Shown here piece by piece: positions 32,483 to 34,001 of a stretch of 34,001 bases of DNA (position 1 is its first letter; the number at the start of each line of letters is the position of its first letter). The stretch spans positions 1 through 34,001 of the forward strand of contig CAYSLA010000020.1 of assembly GCA_964431685.1 (NCBI GenBank), written 5' to 3'. The notes beneath the pieces are model-generated. The model was not told the DNA's origin. It did no database searches and was given only the letters and a program-made list of their open reading frames with translations. Made by a program: the position numbers and the translations under genes. This stretch comes from CAYSLA01 sp964431685. Lineage in GTDB: Bacteria > Armatimonadota > UBA5829.

Positions 32483-33823
32483 TCAGTTTGCTACATTTTT
32501 AATATTGGATGCAGCGATGAGAAAGTCCAGTGTTTTTTTCCGCAACGCCTGGTTGCGAATGTCTTGAACCGCCTCCGTCTTCTCTACGTAGGCTCGCATC
32601 GTCGCCGCAGGAACCCTGCGTCTTTCCGCCATCTCAGCAATTTCGGCATCAACGTCTGCGTCTTCAACCTTGATGTTCTCTTTGGAGATGATCTCTCGGA
32701 ATACTAGAGAAGAACGAATGCCGCGCTCCTCTTCTTCTCTGAAGCTCTCTCGGAGCTCGTAGTAGGACATATTCTTGTACGCAAGATAGTCGTCAAGTGT
32801 CACCTTGCGCTGCTTCAGCTCCTCGACCAGCTCATGTATGCGGGTCGTTATTGCATCATCCAGCATGACGTCGGGGAAATCCACCGTCGCACCCGTAACT
32901 ATCTGTTCAACCAGCTTGTGCCTAATCTCAAGGTCGGCCACTTCCTGAGCCGCCTTCTCCATATTCTCACGGAACTTGGCCAACACTTTCTCTGCGGTGT
33001 CGATCCGGTCTTCCGGGCTCCTGGAGTCCTCTGACTCCTCCTCCGGCTCCGGACCTGCGAGCGTGGCTTTTACCCACTCATCGGTCAGTTCAGGCACATT
33101 CTTCTGGTTAATTGCCTTCACCTTCACCCAGAAAGACATGCTCTGCCCGTGAAGTTCCTCGTTCTCGGCGTCTTCCGGATAGGTGAGCTCAATCACCTTT
33201 TCCTCATCTATTGCCATGCCACGAATCCCGTCGTCAAAGCCCGGCAGATTTTCGCCGACTTCCACATTCGTCTCGCGTGGTTCGTCCTCACCGGAAGCTT
33301 CTTTCATGTCGATGATCACGATGTCACCGTCGCCCACAGGCCTGTCATCAACCGGTTCGGTCGTGGCATGGCGTTCCAGCATATTTCGGATCTCGGCGTT
33401 GACTTCCTCGTCAGTAACCTTGTGCACAGTTCGGTCGACGGAGAGACCAACGTACTCGCCCAGTTCGACTTTCGGGGCCAGTGGCACGCTGAGTGTGGCT
33501 GTCATTGGCTCGCCGCGCCTGTCAATGTCGAATTCCACGCTCTTGATGGTTGCAGGCGCGAAAGGCTCTATTCCGGCCTCATCAAGGCTGGCTCGGTAGA
33601 GATCCTGCATCACATCGTCGACCACGTGCTCCGAGACGTGCTCCTTATCAAGGAAACGTTCCAGTATGGCCCGCGGTGCCTTTCCTTTGCGAAAGCCGGG
33701 GATGTTTACCTCTTTGCCGAGGTGTTTATAGGCCTTGTCAACTGCCTTGTCGACAGCCTCGGCCTCGGCTCTGATCTCCATCTCCAGTTCGCACGGGGAA
33801 ACTTGCTCTTGCTTTAGTAGCAT
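32483..33823 (-). CDS. tig: Trigger factor, ribosome-associated chaperone
   Basis: Binds the ribosome near the exit tunnel and protects nascent chains. The 446 residues hold the N-terminal ribosome-binding domain with the signature IPGFRKGKAPR (41-51), the FKBP-type peptidyl-prolyl isomerase domain (about 160-245, from DIVIIDMKEASGED) and the helical C-terminal substrate-binding domain. An acidic segment (PEPEEESEDSRSPEDR) links the last two. It heads tig-clpP-clpX-lon, a widely conserved order. Its ATG at 33823 is preceded by a GGAG 11 bases upstream. A terminator ends only about 27 bases before the gene. Confidence 0.98.
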   Translation of the reverse strand: MLLKQEQVSPCELEMEIRAEAEAVDKAVDKAYKHLGKEVNIPGFRKGKAPRAILERFLDKEHVSEHVVDDVMQDLYRASLDEAGIEPFAPATIKSVEFDIDRRGEPMTATLSVPLAPKVELGEYVGLSVDRTVHKVTDEEVNAEIRNMLERHATTEPVDDRPVGDGDIVIIDMKEASGEDEPRETNVEVGENLPGFDDGIRGMAIDEEKVIELTYPEDAENEELHGQSMSFWVKVKAINQKNVPELTDEWVKATLAGPEPEEESEDSRSPEDRIDTAEKVLAKFRENMEKAAQEVADLEIRHKLVEQIVTGATVDFPDVMLDDAITTRIHELVEELKQRKVTLDDYLAYKNMSYYELRESFREEEERGIRSSLVFREIISKENIKVEDADVDAEIAEMAERRRVPAATMRAYVEKTEAVQDIRNQALRKKTLDFLIAASNIKNVAN

Positions 33824-33850
33824 GTTCTTTCGCTCTCCAGGTCATTCGTC

Positions 33851-33881
33851 AAAAAAAAAGGATACGGGACTGGGCCGTATC
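33851..33881 (-). terminator. Rho-independent terminator after tRNA-Gly
   Basis: On the minus strand GATACGG and CCGTATC form a 7-bp stem with a 7-base loop, followed after one or two bases by nine T residues (33859-33851). It lies between the tRNA and tig, and is the strongest terminator in the window. Confidence 0.85.
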
Positions 33882-33926
33882 TCTATCTGGCGCGTCCAAT
33901 ATCCTCGACACATTCTTACAGAGGTG

Positions 33927-34001
33927 TGGAGCGGGGGACGGGACTCGAACCCGCGACATCCACCTTGGCAAGGTGGCGTTCTACCACTGAACCACCCCCG
34001 C
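33927..34001 (-). tRNA. tRNA-Gly (anticodon GCC)
   Basis: On the minus strand the acceptor GCGGGGG (34001-33995) pairs with CCCCCGC, followed by discriminator T and an encoded CCA (33929-33927). The D-arm GTTC/GAAC, the anticodon stem CCACC/GGTGG with loop TTGCCAA (anticodon GCC) and the T-arm GCGGG-TTCGAGT-CCCGT are all present. The 5' end coincides with the last base of the window, so its promoter is outside. Confidence 0.97.

Noticed and set aside
33927..34001. tRNA-Gly as an integration site for an island
   Set aside because: No 3'-end duplication of the tRNA was seen in the window, and the following genes are core functions.

Overview
The window is a piece of a draft bacterial genome (two runs of exactly 100 N, at 11282-11381 and 25249-25348, mark scaffold gaps). 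Every gene I can support, including the tRNA, lies on the minus strand, so the biological reading direction runs from high to low coordinates. The organism is a diderm, lipopolysaccharide-making bacterium: the window holds BamA, TamB, Skp/OmpH, LpxA, LpxB, LpxC, LpxD, LpxK, LpxL, MsbA, WaaA and two heptosyltransferases. The gene order, the FabZ-LpxA fusion, the three-POTRA BamA and an xerC-hslV-hslU operon do not look like Proteobacteria. A non-proteobacterial diderm phylum such as Armatimonadota is my guess from style only, with low confidence.

Layout in transcription order. (1) 34001-33927: tRNA-Gly(GCC) with encoded CCA, followed by a strong intrinsic terminator. (2) 33823-28079: tig-clpP-clpX-lon, a protein-quality-control operon. 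(3) 27936-22330: a good sigma70-type promoter, then lipB (TTG start) coupled by a GTGA overlap to a large tamB that is interrupted by a scaffold gap. (4) 22237-21648: an ECF sigma factor with no adjacent anti-sigma gene. (5) 21615-19664: bamA with its own promoter. (6) 19621-3429: a long, tightly packed envelope operon with a promoter and a 5'-end hairpin: skp-like, an unknown membrane-anchored coiled-coil protein, lpxD, lpxC, fabZ-lpxA fusion, lpxB, msbA (gap), DUF374 acyltransferase, waaA, lpxK, lpxL, two heptosyltransferases, a family 2 glycosyltransferase and a LolA-like protein. Most junctions overlap or are a few bases apart. (7) 3253-150: xerC-hslV-hslU, with a near-consensus promoter so close to the start codon that the message may be leaderless.

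Functionally, units 3-6 form a near-complete outer-membrane assembly line. Lipid A is made (LpxA, C, D, B, K, L), Kdo and heptoses are added (WaaA, heptosyltransferases, GT2), the product is flipped (MsbA), and proteins and lipids are moved across the periplasm and inserted (Skp, BamA, TamB, LolA-like). LpxH/LpxI, LptA-G and Kdo synthesis genes are not in the window. The ECF sigma factor is a candidate envelope-stress regulator by position. The flanking units carry three ATP-dependent proteases (ClpXP, Lon, HslUV).

The most unusual aspect is a set of short palindromic repeats. One GC-rich family (about 36-52 bp) lies inside or at the ends of several coding regions and is translated in different frames and orientations within LpxB, LpxL and the unknown protein, with a partial copy at the end of the DUF374 gene. 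A second family (57 bp, exactly 19 codons) is inserted in LpxK and also sits between hslV and hslU. They resemble Rickettsia palindromic elements in behaviour, not in sequence. Other points are a lpxB gene whose only well-placed start codon is ATT, and an apparent gene remnant after lolA. I saw no CRISPR array, insertion sequence, prophage or restriction/defence system. No gene-free stretch exceeds 300 bases.
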